Source: Bin5 sp965204525
Lineage (GTDB): Bacteria; Chloroflexota; Anaerolineae; Caldilineales; Caldilineaceae
NCBI GenBank assembly: GCA_965204525.1
Contig: OZ241994.1
Span: 2,294,001-2,358,000 of the forward strand
DNA length: 64,000 nt
Direction: 5' to 3'
Below the pieces are notes generated by a model that saw only the letters and a program-made list of their open reading frames with translations, ran no database searches and had not been told where the DNA came from. The position numbers and the translations under genes are program-made. This document shows, piece after piece, positions 17,426 through 26,689 of the stretch. Position 1 is the stretch's first letter. Every line of letters begins with the position of its first letter.

Positions 17426-18646
17426 CTAGGATTCCTCCTGCAGCATCTCCAGAAGCAGAGCGACTGCTTTCTCGGCAAACTCGGGGTCGTTGATGTTGGC
17501 GTCCATCTCGGTCAGCGGGATGCCGGCGCGCAGATCGCTTTTGAGGGCATCGTAGCAGGCCTGATCGGCGTCTGGATCCCAGAAGCGGTCGCCGTCGCTG
17601 TCCAACATGGAGACGCCGCCGAGGGGAATCAGCACGGATACCTTGTCGGCCTGGCCGGCATTGGCGGCCGCGGCCAGCATTGCGCCCATCTGCCGGTTCT
17701 CCTCCTCATTGGTACGCAGGAGTGTGACTTCCGGGTTCCACTGGTAGAGGTTGCGCTCGCGGTAGTGGTCGGGCACAGTCTCGATGCCGCCGAAGTTGGC
17801 CATGTCTACGCAGCCGGGCACGATAACGGTGGGGACGCCCTGGCGGGGCGCGGCCTGGACACGGTCCGGACCTGCACTGAAGACACCGTCGCAGATTTCG
17901 TCGGCCAGTTCGGTGGTGGTCATGTCGAGACAGCCGGCGATGTAGCCGTCGCTTATCAGATCCTCCATGGTGCGGCCGCCGCTGCCGGTGGCGTGGAAAA
18001 CGAGTACTTCGTAGCCCTCGGCCTCCAGCAGGCCGCGGGCGTGGTCGACGGCGGCGGTCGTGTTGCCGAACATGGAAGCGGCAATGAGCGGCCGCTCGTC
18101 GGCGGTTGCTTCGGCTTCGGTCTTGACCATGCCGGCGATTGCCCCGGCTGCATTGGCGTAGATGGCGCGGCTGAGGCGGTTGATGCCGGCCACGTCGACA
18201 ACGGAGGGCATGAAGGTGATGTCCTTGCTGCCGGCATAGACGCTGACGTCGCCGCCGCCGACGGTGGAGACCATCACTTTGGGCACGCCGACCGGCAGCG
18301 TGCGCATGGCTGCGGTGGCGATAGACGTGCCGCCGCTGCCGCCCATCCCCAGAATGCCGTCGAAGCGGCCCTCGCCATAGAGACGCTCTACAACGGAGGC
18401 CAGCCCCTGGGCCATGGTCCGCATCGCCTCATCCTTGCGCGTGCCTGAGGCCAGATAGGCCAGTTCGCCACCGCCGGCGGCGGCAACTTCTGCGCGGCTG
18501 ACATCAGGTTCGAAGGCCGGCTGGCCCATCACGCCAAAATCGACTACGAGAGTCTGCAGTCCAGCAGCCTCGATCAGCTCCTTGACAAACGCGTACTCGG
18601 CGCCCTTGGTGTCCAGCGCGCCGACGAGAAGAACGGTCCCGGACAT
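17426..18646 (-). CDS. Tm-1-like ATP-binding protein (UPF0261)
   Basis: The 406-residue protein opens with TVLLVGALDTKGAEYAFVKE, the UPF0261 signature. A glycine-rich GILGMGGSGGTSIATAAMR segment and GSGGRTMEDLI follow. The tomato Tm-1 resistance protein has this domain at its N-terminus and binds ATP; the bacterial function is unknown. A strong GGAGGAATG-type ribosome binding site precedes the ATG. It heads a probable operon with the TIM-barrel gene downstream. Confidence 0.87.
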   Translation of the reverse strand: MSGTVLLVGALDTKGAEYAFVKELIEAAGLQTLVVDFGVMGQPAFEPDVSRAEVAAAGGGELAYLASGTRKDEAMRTMAQGLASVVERLYGEGRFDGILGMGGSGGTSIATAAMRTLPVGVPKVMVSTVGGGDVSVYAGSKDITFMPSVVDVAGINRLSRAIYANAAGAIAGMVKTEAEATADERPLIAASMFGNTTAAVDHARGLLEAEGYEVLVFHATGSGGRTMEDLISDGYIAGCLDMTTTELADEICDGVFSAGPDRVQAAPRQGVPTVIVPGCVDMANFGGIETVPDHYRERNLYQWNPEVTLLRTNEEENRQMGAMLAAAANAGQADKVSVLIPLGGVSMLDSDGDRFWDPDADQACYDALKSDLRAGIPLTEMDANINDPEFAEKAVALLLEMLQEES

Positions 18647-18800
18647 GGCATTCCTCCTGTGAAGATGGGAAACTGGGCCTATGGCGGTGGGGGATCTTTA
18701 TCGTATATCGTATTGCGAATTGCGTTATGCAAGATTCCCGGTGCGCAGTCTTGCTGATGGGAACCATCCAATCTTGCTCCCCGCAACGTATTTCACATTT

Positions 18801-19892
18801 TCAGGCCGCGTGGGCCCTCTCTTCTTCCTCCTGGGCCTGACGCAGAAACTCCTGGACCTTAACCGGTTGGCCGGTGTGACTGCTCTCGATGGCGGCGAAA
18901 ATTAGAGCAACGGACTGCAGGTTGGCTTCGACATTGGTCTCCATTGGCGGGCCGCCGTCCAGCCAGTCCAGGAACTGGGCGATGAGCCACTCGTTTCTCC
19001 ACTTGGACTGCTGCATGAGTTGGACTTCCTCGCCCTGGCCTTCGCGGCTGTACTGCTTTGGCTGGTAGGGGAAGCGTTCGATACGGCGGCAGTCCATGAT
19101 CAGGGTCTCATTTTCACATTCGGCACGGAAGTACTCCTGCGACCAGCCGTTGAAACCGCTGGCGTTGGTCTTGGCCCCCTCATAGAAGGCGCGCGTACCG
19201 TTCTCAAAAGTCATCATCACGTGGCCCTGCGAGCCTGTGTTGTACTCGCCCCAGGTCGGGTTCCAGGTCTGGGCATAGATCGTATCGCAGTTTGAGTCGG
19301 CGAGATCGGCGATGATGTCCAGATGGTGGACCGACCCTTCGATCATGAGGGTCTCTTCCATTGTATGTCTGAAGTGAGCCCCCCAGTCACCGAAGTTGCG
19401 CAGGCCGCAAGTAAAACGGCAGATGATATAGTCGATGGTGCCGGCCCGGCCGGAACGCAGCTCGCGGCGCAGAGTGGTCTTGTCCTGGTCGAAACGGTGG
19501 CTCATGGTCACGCCCATCTTCTTGCCTGCCCGCCTCACTTTGGCGGCGATGCGCACGGAGCCTTCCAGCGTATCGGCGATCGGCTTTTCCGAGATGATGT
19601 GCATGTCGTGGGCAAGGGCGACGTCGACGACGGATTCGTGAAAGGCCGGAGGGACGACGACGGTACAGAAGTCGGCCGCGTTTTCGTCGAAGGCGCGCTC
19701 GATATCCGTGTAGCACTTTTCGGGCGGCAGCCCCAGATGCTGCTGGGCATTGACGAGGACATCCGGGTTTACATCGACGGCGGCCACCGGCTCGATGCGG
19801 CCGTCGGCGATGTTGGGGGGCAGGAAGCGGGAGCACCAGCCGTTGCCCTGTCCGCCGGTACCCACCTGGATCATGCGGTACTTGTTGGTCAT
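18801..19892 (-). CDS. Gfo/Idh/MocA family oxidoreductase
   Basis: The 363-residue protein has an N-terminal Rossmann domain with the dinucleotide motif VGTGGQGNGW and the family EKP motif in IISEKPIAD. The C-terminal domain is alpha/beta substrate-binding type (from about residue 130). These enzymes oxidise or reduce sugars or cyclitols with NAD(P). A cupin gene lies upstream on the same strand after 52 bp, suggesting co-transcription and a carbohydrate substrate. Confidence 0.88.
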   Translation of the reverse strand: MTNKYRMIQVGTGGQGNGWCSRFLPPNIADGRIEPVAAVDVNPDVLVNAQQHLGLPPEKCYTDIERAFDENAADFCTVVVPPAFHESVVDVALAHDMHIISEKPIADTLEGSVRIAAKVRRAGKKMGVTMSHRFDQDKTTLRRELRSGRAGTIDYIICRFTCGLRNFGDWGAHFRHTMEETLMIEGSVHHLDIIADLADSNCDTIYAQTWNPTWGEYNTGSQGHVMMTFENGTRAFYEGAKTNASGFNGWSQEYFRAECENETLIMDCRRIERFPYQPKQYSREGQGEEVQLMQQSKWRNEWLIAQFLDWLDGGPPMETNVEANLQSVALIFAAIESSHTGQPVKVQEFLRQAQEEEERAHAA

Positions 19893-19944
19893 TAGGAGAA
19901 TCCTGTCTGCGTAGTCTATCTGTTACTGTCTCGATTACAGGGCT

Positions 19945-20343
19945 TTAGCGCAATGAACTCCATGGCTCCTCTTCGAATACGTCGACCAGCGCGTAGCCTT
20001 CCTCGCCGATGCAGGGGCCGAGGATGGCCAACAGTTTGGCGGGGCTGCCGGAGTCATTGAAGGAGGCGTGGACGACGTCGGCGCCGATGAAGGCGGAGTC
20101 ACCGGAGGAAAGCAGTTGCTTTTCCTGCTCGATCCACTGCTCGATTGAGCCGTCGATAACGTAGATTACCTCCTCCTGCTCCGGGTGCTTGTGAAAGGCA
20201 TGGCCCTGTCCGGTTTCAAGTGTAACTTCGATGACGACCAGGTCACGGGCAGCGGTCGTGGCGGGGCGGCTGGCCCAACCCATGACGCCCCAATCCATGT
20301 GATCTCGCTCCATTGTTGAGGCAGTGATAAACTTACCTTTCAT
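19945..20343 (-). CDS. Cupin domain protein
   Basis: This 132-residue single-cupin protein carries the metal-binding motif HAFHKHPEQEEVIYVIDGSI and a second GADVVHASFNDSG block. The ATG at 20343 is chosen because AGGAG lies 8 nt upstream; the frame continues further but without ribosome binding sites or conserved residues. It may bind or isomerise a small carbohydrate, or act as a regulator. It shares a divergent promoter region with the DinB gene. Confidence 0.82.
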   Translation of the reverse strand: MKGKFITASTMERDHMDWGVMGWASRPATTAARDLVVIEVTLETGQGHAFHKHPEQEEVIYVIDGSIEQWIEQEKQLLSSGDSAFIGADVVHASFNDSGSPAKLLAILGPCIGEEGYALVDVFEEEPWSSLR

Positions 20344-20520
20344 TGTCAATGCTCCTGTGAGATGGACTCTTCGGGCGGCGGAAGCAAGAAGAGACCAACA
20401 GATGAGGTCGTTCCTGTTCGAAGGCTTGGCAACTGCGGTGGTTTTTGCCATGCAAGTATACCATAGGGACGGCGCGGCGACATGAAATAGAGTCCTGCAT
20501 AATCGACTGGAGAACGAGAG

Positions 20521-21000
20521 ATGTCAACAGAACGAAGGGACCACTGGAAGGAAAAGCTAAGCGAATCCCGCGAGGCGCTGTTTGAGCTTCTCAACGGCCT
20601 CTCGCCTGACCAGTGGCAGACGACGGTTTTCGCCGAAGGAGACACGTGGACGGTGGCCACCGTTCTCGCGCATCTGATCGAGAGCGAACGGGGCATGAGC
20701 ATCCACGTTCACAAGATACGCAAAGGGGAAGCCACGATCCCGGACGATTTCGATCTGGAGCGCTGGAACGCCGGCCTTACTCGCCGGACTGGAGATGTTG
20801 CGCCGGAAGAGCTGATGGCCAATGCGGACGCCACGCGCGCGAAGACGCTGGAGGTGATGGACTCTCTCGAAGAGGGTGAGTGGGCGCTGACCGGTCGGCA
20901 TGCTTCTCGCGGCGAGATTACCGTTGATCAGTATTACGAGACGATCTATGCCCATGAGGTGGGCCATCTGGGGGATATTCGCGCGGCGCTAGGGGTTTGA
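20521..21000 (+). CDS. DinB/YfiT family protein
   Basis: The 159-residue four-helix protein has the DinB-type metal-ligand histidines: one in VLAHLIESE and two in the C-terminal AHEVGHLGDI. Such proteins are mostly metal-dependent thiol transferases (bacillithiol- or mycothiol-linked) or damage-inducible proteins of unknown function. It is monocistronic and divergent from the cupin gene. The ATG follows GGAGAACGAG. Confidence 0.85.
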   Translation: MSTERRDHWKEKLSESREALFELLNGLSPDQWQTTVFAEGDTWTVATVLAHLIESERGMSIHVHKIRKGEATIPDDFDLERWNAGLTRRTGDVAPEELMANADATRAKTLEVMDSLEEGEWALTGRHASRGEITVDQYYETIYAHEVGHLGDIRAALGV

Positions 21001-21168
21001 GGACGGGATCCATTTTTTGATTCGATCCTTCGCGGGAACTCCTCATAGGTGGACGACCTTTGCCTGGCTGTACGGGGATTGACATTCCGTTCTGCTCTGG
21101 TACAAAATGCTGTGTATCCTGATAGACTATCTCCATGGAAGTGAACCAGTACACAGGTGATTCATATC

Positions 21169-22326
21169 CTATTCAGCGAAACGCGCCACCGCGGCCTCGT
21201 CAATTTCGACACCCAGACCCGGTTCCTGGGGCGCGGCAAAGAGGCCATCCTGCGGGATCGGGTAGGAGTGAGCGATGGTCCCCTTCCAGGCGAGAGACTC
21301 GTGGCCGTGCTCCATTACTTGGAAGTTGGGGATCGCCAGCGAGTAGTGAATCGTTGCGGCCACGGACAGGATGCCGCCGCCGCCCACGTGAGGGGCGATG
21401 GGCAGGTTGAAGCTGTCGCAGAGCGCAGCGATGCGTTTGCCCTCGGAGAGGCCGGTACGGGCAATGTCGGGCATGGCGACGTCGAAGCCGCGTAGCGCGA
21501 TCCAGTCGCGCCACTCCCAGACGGTGCGCAGCCATTCGCCGGTGGCCACCTGCATTGAGAGGGCGCGGGCGATCTCGGCCTGGCCGCGAATGTCCTCCGG
21601 CTGGCACGGCGCCTCAAGCCAGCGAACGCCCATCTCCTCCAACCCCTTCCCCAGTGCAATTGCCTCAGACACATCGCGCGTGCCGTGCACATCCACCAGC
21701 AACTCAGTTTCGGGCCCAACGGCCTCACGCACCGCTTCTACAACTGCAAGAATCTGCGGATTGGGCATGCGCAGGTGCAACTTCAGGGCGCGGTAGCCGG
21801 CGGCGAGCAGGCAGTTCGCGCTGGCGACGGCGGCGTCCGGTTGTGTCCCGCCCATGCCGGCGTAGACCTGAACGTCGGGTCGGAATTGGCCGCCGAGAAG
21901 CTTGTAGACCGGCTTGTTCAGGGCTTTGCCCAGAAGGTCGTAGAGGGCCAGATCGACGGCCGCCAATGCGTCAACGTAAAAGCCTGTCACGTGGCCCCGC
22001 TCCCGCATGGCGCTGTAAAGGCGGTACCAAACATATTCCACGTCGAAGGGGTCCCTGCCCAGCAGCAGCGGCGCGCACAGCTCCTCCGCGATGGCGGCCG
22101 TGGCCCGGGGCGCGACAGGCGCCTGCCCCTCCCCCCAGCCGACCAGACCTTCGTCGGTCTCCAGGCGCACCAGGCAGGTCTCGTGGTTGCGGGAGTAGAT
22201 CGAGGTCCAGGCATCGGCAGCGATCGTGTAATCGCCGTAGGCTTCGACCTGGTCGTCGACTGCTTGAGAAATATCCCCGACCGGGGGAACTTTGATCGCA
22301 TACGCTTGGACTGAGGCAATGCGCAT
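21169..22326 (-). CDS. Enolase superfamily (mandelate racemase/muconate lactonizing) enzyme A
   Basis: The 385-residue protein has the capping N-domain and barrel of the superfamily. Metal and catalytic residues visible: Lys/His in LKLHL, Asp in LLVDVHG, Glu in WLEAPCQPED, Glu in VATGEW, Asp in MPDIART, and His in IAPHVGGGG. The likely reaction is dehydration or epimerisation of a sugar acid. GGAGGAGACT precedes the ATG. It is the first of three superfamily members in the window and has no partner gene next to it on the same strand. Confidence 0.87.
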   Translation of the reverse strand: MRIASVQAYAIKVPPVGDISQAVDDQVEAYGDYTIAADAWTSIYSRNHETCLVRLETDEGLVGWGEGQAPVAPRATAAIAEELCAPLLLGRDPFDVEYVWYRLYSAMRERGHVTGFYVDALAAVDLALYDLLGKALNKPVYKLLGGQFRPDVQVYAGMGGTQPDAAVASANCLLAAGYRALKLHLRMPNPQILAVVEAVREAVGPETELLVDVHGTRDVSEAIALGKGLEEMGVRWLEAPCQPEDIRGQAEIARALSMQVATGEWLRTVWEWRDWIALRGFDVAMPDIARTGLSEGKRIAALCDSFNLPIAPHVGGGGILSVAATIHYSLAIPNFQVMEHGHESLAWKGTIAHSYPIPQDGLFAAPQEPGLGVEIDEAAVARFAE

Positions 22327-22420
22327 AGTCTCCTCCGCAGATGGTAGGGCGCGGGGGCTTCACTTTGCTTAGGCGTTCAGATTCGTTATAGTGTAGCGGC
22401 CCTGAATCCTGAAAGGACTC

Positions 22421-22693
22421 TTGCCCAGAACTATACGCGATTCTGCATCCGCAGACAAGGAGGGCGCTCTTGACGGCCGAAATCCCCCAGTGTCGATACG
22501 CTTTGAAGTAAACCATCTCTTTCTTGTGTGGGCCAGTTCGCCAGAAGGGGTACCCAACCGGCTCTCGCTCCAGTACGCGGTCGTTGGCATATTGATCTTG
22601 GTTTACCTGTTTACCGCGGCGCGGTCGCAGAGACGGCAGAGCCTCCATGACTGGGTTGCAGGCACGGTGGTAGTCAGCACCAGAAACGTGTAG
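22421..22693 (+). pseudogene. Remnant of an RDD-family membrane protein
   Basis: The reading frame ends with one hydrophobic helix followed by RRQSLHDWVAGTVVV, the C-terminal signature of RDD proteins. The usual two N-terminal helices and the RDD motif are missing, and the upstream residues look non-coding. It is therefore probably a truncated gene rather than a complete protein. It is not in frame with any neighbour. Confidence 0.45.
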
Positions 22694-22732
22694 AAGCCCC
22701 AAGTCTGGTGTAAACGTGGGATTTGGCGTTGT

Positions 22733-22761
22733 TTGCCCTTATTTTTGCGGTGCGCTATAAT
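22733..22761 (+). promoter_or_regulatory. Candidate promoter of the cox-like operon
   Basis: TTGCCC and TATAAT are separated by 17 bp about 205 bp before coxG. A second candidate, TTGACA (22857-22862) with TATCAT (22882-22887) at 19-bp spacing, lies within the leader. One of these probably drives the long plus-strand cluster. Confidence 0.5.
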
Positions 22762-22966
22762 CTGGCGAACTACAACCGGAACGGAATCTTATAGTCCTCA
22801 TCTCCGTGCCGGGGGCCCGGGTCTGCGACATTTTCGGCAATGTTTTATCACCGAGTTTGACAAGAGTTCGACGGACGGGTTTATCATTCCACTCACATTT
22901 CAGAACCTCTAAAATCGCGAATCTTCGGTTGTGAGAAAGCAGTAACAAGAAAGAGCACTGATAACT

Positions 22967-23707
22967 ATGGTCAAGTTGGCGGGCACACACAGTTTTGACG
23001 CTCCCAAAAGCGAGGTATGGGAAGCGCTGTTGGATCCCGACGTGCTTTCGCGGATTTTGCCTGGCTGCAAACGGTTGGACAAGACCGCGGACAATGAATT
23101 CAGCGGCGAGATCAACATTCGCGTGGGGCCTGTGCAGGGCAGTTTCAACGGCAAGGTCACGCTGGATGACATCGATCCCCCCAATGGGTACCGGATGGAG
23201 ATCGCGGGCCAGGGACGGCCCGGTTATGTCAAGGGCGAGGGGACTCTGCGCCTGGAGGGCGACGGCCCGACAACCCTTCATTACGACGGCGATGCCCAGT
23301 TGAGCGGGCGCATCGCCAGTGTGGGTCAGCGTCTGGTCGACAGCACGGCGCGTTCGCTGACCCGCCAGGGACTGCAGTCGCTCGAGAATATCATTGCAGC
23401 TCGACTTCAGCCGGCGCAGCCGGAGGCGGCGGCGCCTTCGAACGGCACGGAAGCGGTCTCGGAGTCGGGTGCTGCCGCAGGCGCGCGCGGTGCGGCTCCC
23501 CCGGAAAGTTCCGCTGGTGCAGCTGCACAACCTGAAGCGGCAACCCCCTCGACAATGGAAGTGGGTATCAACGTGGCCAGGGATGTAATCTCGGACCTTG
23601 CGAAGGAGATTCCGATCAACAGCAGCGGGCGCAAGGTCCTTTACATTCTGGCCGGTTTCGCTGCCTTAGTATGGATGTGGCGGCAACTATTCGGCAGAGC
23701 CAAATAG
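22967..23707 (+). CDS. coxG: CoxG family SRPBCC protein with C-terminal membrane anchor
   Basis: The first 145 residues form an SRPBCC/CoxG domain (LAGTHSFDAPKSEVWEALLDP start; YRMEIAGQGRPGYVKGEGTL). An Ala/Glu/Pro-rich linker follows, and one transmembrane helix (YILAGFAALVWMWRQLF) near the C-terminus. CoxG in aerobic CO dehydrogenase clusters helps anchor the enzyme to the membrane. It is the first gene of the cluster, 39 bp before coxS. Confidence 0.9.
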   Translation: MVKLAGTHSFDAPKSEVWEALLDPDVLSRILPGCKRLDKTADNEFSGEINIRVGPVQGSFNGKVTLDDIDPPNGYRMEIAGQGRPGYVKGEGTLRLEGDGPTTLHYDGDAQLSGRIASVGQRLVDSTARSLTRQGLQSLENIIAARLQPAQPEAAAPSNGTEAVSESGAAAGARGAAPPESSAGAAAQPEAATPSTMEVGINVARDVISDLAKEIPINSSGRKVLYILAGFAALVWMWRQLFGRAK

Positions 23708-23746
23708 ACCGTAATTCTTCAGAGCTCAAAAAGAGGAGGAAGCTCT

Positions 23747-24214
23747 ATGGGTATATCCATCGAATTGGAGGTCAATGGCGCAGGCGTCAGTAAGGAGGTT
23801 GAGCCAAGGCTGCTTCTTGCGCATCTTCTGCGCGAGGAACTGGGCCTGACGGGCACGAAGATCGGCTGTGACACGAGCCAGTGCGGCTCTTGCACGATCC
23901 TGCTCGATGGGCAGGCGGTCAAGTCATGTACCGTGCTGGCAGTCCAGGCAGACGGCAGCGAGATCACCACGATCGAGGGCTTGGCCAACGGGGAATATCA
24001 TCCAGTGCAGCAGGCCTTCTGGGACAACCATGGGCTGCAGTGCGGTTTCTGCACGCCGGGCATGATCATTTCCTGTGTCGACCTGCTGGGCACAAACCCG
24101 CAGCCGAGCGAAGATGAGATTCGCCACGGGCTGGAAGGGAATCTGTGCCGCTGTACCGGTTACCATAATATCGTGCGTGCGGTGCAGGATGCCGCCGAGA
24201 CGATGAACGGCTAG
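23747..24214 (+). CDS. coxS: Molybdenum hydroxylase small subunit, 2x[2Fe-2S]
   Basis: The 155-residue protein has the plant-type [2Fe-2S] motif (CDTSQCGSCT...C) and the second cluster motif CGFCTPGM...CRCTGY. It passes electrons from the molybdenum site to FAD. GAGGAGGAAGCT precedes the ATG. It lies 15 bp before coxL and is part of the S-L-M order, a variant of the M-S-L order of form I CO dehydrogenases. Confidence 0.94.
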   Translation: MGISIELEVNGAGVSKEVEPRLLLAHLLREELGLTGTKIGCDTSQCGSCTILLDGQAVKSCTVLAVQADGSEITTIEGLANGEYHPVQQAFWDNHGLQCGFCTPGMIISCVDLLGTNPQPSEDEIRHGLEGNLCRCTGYHNIVRAVQDAAETMNG

Positions 24215-24229
24215 AGGAGGAACCAGAAT

Positions 24230-26590
24230 ATGGCAGGTGAAAGCAACGGTGCGGGTGTATTCGGTTCATCCATCCGCCGACGAGAGGACCCTGAGCTGAT
24301 TACCGGCAGGGCAAAATACACGGACGATCTGCAGCTGCCAAACACGGCCTACTGCACAATATTGCGGAGCGACTACGCCCACGCGAAGATCAACAGCATC
24401 GACGCCAGCTCAGCCGAAGCATTGGACGGCGTGATTGCCGTCTACACGGCCTCGGATATTGCAGATAGCGGTGTCCCGGGCGGCATCCCCGTCGGCTGGC
24501 TGCTGCCTGACATGAAGATTCCCGAGCATTTCATGCTGGCGAAGGACACGACGCGCTATGTCGGTGACGGCGTAGCGATCGTTGTCGCCGAAGACCAGTA
24601 CACGGCGCACGACGCGCTTGAGTTGATTTATGTGGACTACGATCCGCGCGATGGGGTAGCCGACCCGAAGAAGGCGACGGAAGACGGAGCGCCGCTTGTG
24701 CATGACGAGGCGCCCAACAACATTGCGTTCGACTGGGAAATCGGCGACAAGGAGATGACGGACGCCGCCTTTGCGAACGCTGCCCACGTCGCCAGCCTGG
24801 ACATCGTCAACAATCGCCTGATTCCCAATGCGATGGAGCCGCGCGCCGCGCTGGCGGACTACAACAGCATCACCGGCGAGCTGACGCTCTACATGACGAC
24901 CCAGAATCCCCATATCCACCGGCTGCTGATGAGTCTGGCCTCGCTGGGCTTGCCGGAGCACAAGATCCGGGTGATCGCGCCGGAGGTTGGGGGCGGGTTT
25001 GGCAGCAAGATCCATCACTACGCCGATGAGGCGATCGCGGCGTGGGCGTCGATGCAGACCGGCCGGCCGGTCAAATGGACGGCGACGCGCACGGAGACCT
25101 ACCTGACCGACGCGCACGGCCGCGACCACGTGACGCACGCCGAGATGGCAATGGACGCAGACGGGAAGTTCACCGGCCTGCGGGTCGACACCTACGCGGC
25201 CATGGGCGCGTATCTGTCAACATTTGCGCCGGCGGTACCCACCTATCTGTACGGCACGCTGATGTCGGGCGAATATGACCTGCCGGCCATCTACTGCCAC
25301 GTTTACGGCGTATTCACGCATACGGTACCCGTTGACGCCTACCGCGGCGCGGGCCGGCCCGAAGCGACGTTCGTGGTCGAGCGTCTTGTTGACGAGGCCG
25401 CGCGCGTTTCGGGCATCGATCCGGTCGAGATCCGCCGACGCAATTTCGTTGCGCCGGACAACTTCCCGTTCCAGACGCAGGTCGCGCTCGCGTATGACAG
25501 CGGCAACTATGAAGGCGCACTGGACAAGGCGCTGGAGGCGATCGGATACGACGACTTCCGCAACGAGCAGGCTGCGGCCAGAGAACAGGGCAAGTACCTC
25601 GGCATCGGCCTCTCCACCTATATCGAAGCCTGTGGTCTGGCGCCGTCGGCAGTGGTCGGTTCGCTTGGGGCGCAGGCCGGTCAGTGGGAGAGCGCGGTCG
25701 TGCGCGTCCACGCCACCGGCAAGGTGACGGTGTACAGCGGTTGCTCCGGTCACGGTCAGGGCCACGAGACCACTTACGCGCAGATCGTTGCCAGCGCGCT
25801 GGGTGTACCCTACGAAGATATCGACGTGATCGAGGGCGATTCCGGCGTCATGCCTCACGGCTGGGGGACGTACGGCAGCCGCAGCGCGGCGACTGGCGGC
25901 AGCGCGATCGCTTCCGCGGCAGAAAAGGTCGTAGACAAGGCGCGTACCATTGCCGCTCACCTGCTTGAAGCCGCCGAGGAGGACCTTGAGTTTGACGATG
26001 GGAACTTCTTCGTCAAGGGCTCGCCGGACCAGACGCAGTCGCTGCCGGATGTAGCTTTGCAGGCGTATCTTGCCCATAATCTGCCGAAAGGAATCGAGCC
26101 GGCGCTGGAAGCGACGAGTTTCTACGATCCGGAGAACTTCGTGTTCCCGTTTGGCACGCACATCGCGGTGGTCGAAGTTTGTGCCAATACAGGCCATGTC
26201 GAACTTCAACGGTATCTGGCGGTTGACGACGTGGGCAACGTCATCAATCCGATGATTGTGGATGGACAGGTACACGGCGGCATCGCGCAGGGTGTCGGGC
26301 AGTCTCTCTATGAGACGGCCGTTTACGACGAAGGCGCCAATCTGCTCAGCGGCACGATGCTGGACTATGCGGTGCCCAAGGCCCACTTCCTGCCCTCCTT
26401 CGAAACCGACCGAACGGTGACACCTTGCCCGCACAACCCGCTGGGCGTCAAAGGTGTCGGCGAAGCGGGCACAATCGCCTCTCCGGCTGCCGTGGTCAAC
26501 GCGGTTGTTGACGCGCTGTCGCCTTTTGGCGTGGCGCACATCGATATGCCGGTGACGTCGGAAAAGGTCTGGAACGCGATAAACAACTAG
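24230..26590 (+). CDS. coxL: Molybdenum hydroxylase large subunit, form II CoxL-like
   Basis: The 786-residue protein holds the molybdopterin site. Its active-site loop reads AYRGAGR (residues 370-376), the form II motif, not the AYxCSFR of true form I CO dehydrogenase. The catalytic Glu is in GVKGVGEAGTI near the C-terminus. The N-terminus has the SIRRREDPELITGRAKYTDD block. Form II enzymes are often annotated as CO dehydrogenase but may act on purines, aldehydes or aromatic substrates. GGAGGAACC precedes the ATG. Confidence 0.93.
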   Translation: MAGESNGAGVFGSSIRRREDPELITGRAKYTDDLQLPNTAYCTILRSDYAHAKINSIDASSAEALDGVIAVYTASDIADSGVPGGIPVGWLLPDMKIPEHFMLAKDTTRYVGDGVAIVVAEDQYTAHDALELIYVDYDPRDGVADPKKATEDGAPLVHDEAPNNIAFDWEIGDKEMTDAAFANAAHVASLDIVNNRLIPNAMEPRAALADYNSITGELTLYMTTQNPHIHRLLMSLASLGLPEHKIRVIAPEVGGGFGSKIHHYADEAIAAWASMQTGRPVKWTATRTETYLTDAHGRDHVTHAEMAMDADGKFTGLRVDTYAAMGAYLSTFAPAVPTYLYGTLMSGEYDLPAIYCHVYGVFTHTVPVDAYRGAGRPEATFVVERLVDEAARVSGIDPVEIRRRNFVAPDNFPFQTQVALAYDSGNYEGALDKALEAIGYDDFRNEQAAAREQGKYLGIGLSTYIEACGLAPSAVVGSLGAQAGQWESAVVRVHATGKVTVYSGCSGHGQGHETTYAQIVASALGVPYEDIDVIEGDSGVMPHGWGTYGSRSAATGGSAIASAAEKVVDKARTIAAHLLEAAEEDLEFDDGNFFVKGSPDQTQSLPDVALQAYLAHNLPKGIEPALEATSFYDPENFVFPFGTHIAVVEVCANTGHVELQRYLAVDDVGNVINPMIVDGQVHGGIAQGVGQSLYETAVYDEGANLLSGTMLDYAVPKAHFLPSFETDRTVTPCPHNPLGVKGVGEAGTIASPAAVVNAVVDALSPFGVAHIDMPVTSEKVWNAINN

Positions 26591-26689
26591 AGTTTTTAGT
26601 TTCTGGCTTTGGTTTTTGGTTGTAAGTCGTTCGCACGCTTGTGAATGCGAAAAACTGAAGACTAAGAGCTCAAAACTAAGGAGAACCGA

